A stretch of 42,989 nt of DNA from positions 1-42,989 of the forward strand of contig JAJSPD010000161.1 of the NCBI GenBank assembly GCA_021307315.1, read 5' to 3'. The notes beneath the pieces are model-generated. The model searched no databases, was not told the DNA's origin, and saw only the letters and a program-made list of their open reading frames with translations. This DNA comes from Bisporella sp. PMI_857. Lineage: Eukaryota; Ascomycota; Leotiomycetes; Helotiales; Helotiaceae. This document shows positions 42,569 to 42,989 of this stretch, piece after piece (the stretch's first letter is position 1; every line of letters starts with the position of its first letter). A program made the translations under genes and the position numbers.

Positions 42569-42742
42569 GTAAACCGCCTGTATGACTAGATTACCATCAT
42601 TTTGTATGCTTCTGACTGAAATACCATCATTCCATTGCCAAGACAAAACGATGGTATTTGAGTCCTATTCCAAATAAAAGTGTGGTAATCTGGGGTTTTG
42701 GTCACTTTTTGATGGTATTCTAGTCATTTGCCGTTGAAAAAA

Positions 42743-42989
42743 TATATGTGATAATGCGTTTAGAGCATTTGAAACGTTGAAACCACAATTTTTACGTTTT
42801 TTTAGGACAATATCCCCACTGATCTTCATAAGTCCGGCGATCGACGCCATATTCTCTATTCGGACTCTTGACATGGCCATCACTTATATGCGATGTGATG
42901 TAATCAAATTTCTGAGAGTATAGAGATATGATTGATAAGGGGGACTTCGTTCAAGCTCATAAAGCATTCGGAGAACAGCTCTGTATTTT
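42743..42989. other. no recognisable gene at window end
   Basis: A 72-codon minus-strand frame overlapping the miniature element's right end is not recognisable. Confidence 0.4.

Larger units (their letters stand above)
41894..42733 (+). mobile_element. MULE-type miniature element with 9-bp target duplication
   Basis: 840 bp between CGGCAAATGACTAGAATACC at the left and its inverted counterpart ending CATTTGCCG at the right. A perfect 9-bp duplication TTGAAAAAA (41885-41893 and 42734-42742) flanks it; 9 bp is the Mutator hallmark. The ends resemble those of the MULE at 18107-21255 (CGGCAAAT..., AAAAAGTGCCCA, TACCA-rich) but are diverged, so a related subfamily. Non-coding. Confidence 0.92.

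Overview
The window looks like nuclear DNA of a filamentous ascomycete (Pezizomycotina). The evidence is short GT-AG introns of about 50-130 bp, a fungal-type Scc2/Mis4 cohesin loader, an F-box/2EXR-like protein, fungal transposon families (Tad-like LINE, pogo/Fot1, Tc1, MULE, hAT, solo LTRs) and premature stops of the CpA-to-TpA kind expected from repeat-induced point mutation (RIP). It is a gene-poor, transposon-rich accessory region. No rRNA, tRNA or CRISPR array was recognised. || Layout. 0.7-12.3 kb: two decayed host-type genes lie between diverged inverted repeats. One is an Est1-type DNA/RNA-binding protein with an N-terminal zinc finger (+). The other is a large fusion (-) of a propeller-like domain, a kinase fold that lacks its catalytic core, and a nucleoside-hydrolase domain. 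13.0-16.8 kb: a solo LTR, an intact 2EXR/F-box-like gene with one intron, a possible membrane-protein exon and a broken fungal orphan gene. 17.2-26.2 kb: a transposon cluster with three pogo relics, an intact MULE ORF in an element with about 325-bp terminal inverted repeats (TIRs), a hAT miniature element with a perfect 8-bp target duplication, two solo LTRs, a small intact orphan gene and a nearly complete pogo/Fot1 element killed by four RIP-type stops. 26.5-28.0 kb: an intact sensor-only paralogue of the propeller gene. 28.7-33.2 kb: a LINE 3' end with an inverted fragment, an intact Tc1-like element, and a pogo relic split by a TIR element. 33.8-38.7 kb: a roughly 29-bp tandem repeat followed by Scc2 (one frameshift, N-terminus apparently missing). 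39.4-43.0 kb: a solo LTR, two oppositely oriented 9-bp minisatellites flanking a Dicer-like relic, and a MULE-type miniature element with a 9-bp target duplication. || How it fits together. Most of the window is mobile DNA and its debris. The most interesting host biology is the propeller + pseudokinase + nucleoside-hydrolase gene at 8.1-11.6 kb and its stand-alone propeller relative at 26.6-28.0 kb. They share a 55-bp intron in the same place and phase, so they are true paralogues. The layout (putative sensor, kinase remnant, nucleoside-cleaving effector) resembles immune-type receptors, but that reading is inference. A Dicer-like relic and RIP-marked transposons add a second theme of genome defence. 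|| Caution. Nearly every conserved gene here, including the normally essential Scc2, carries one or more single-base frameshifts. This could be real decay or uncorrected long-read indels; raw reads or transcripts would decide.
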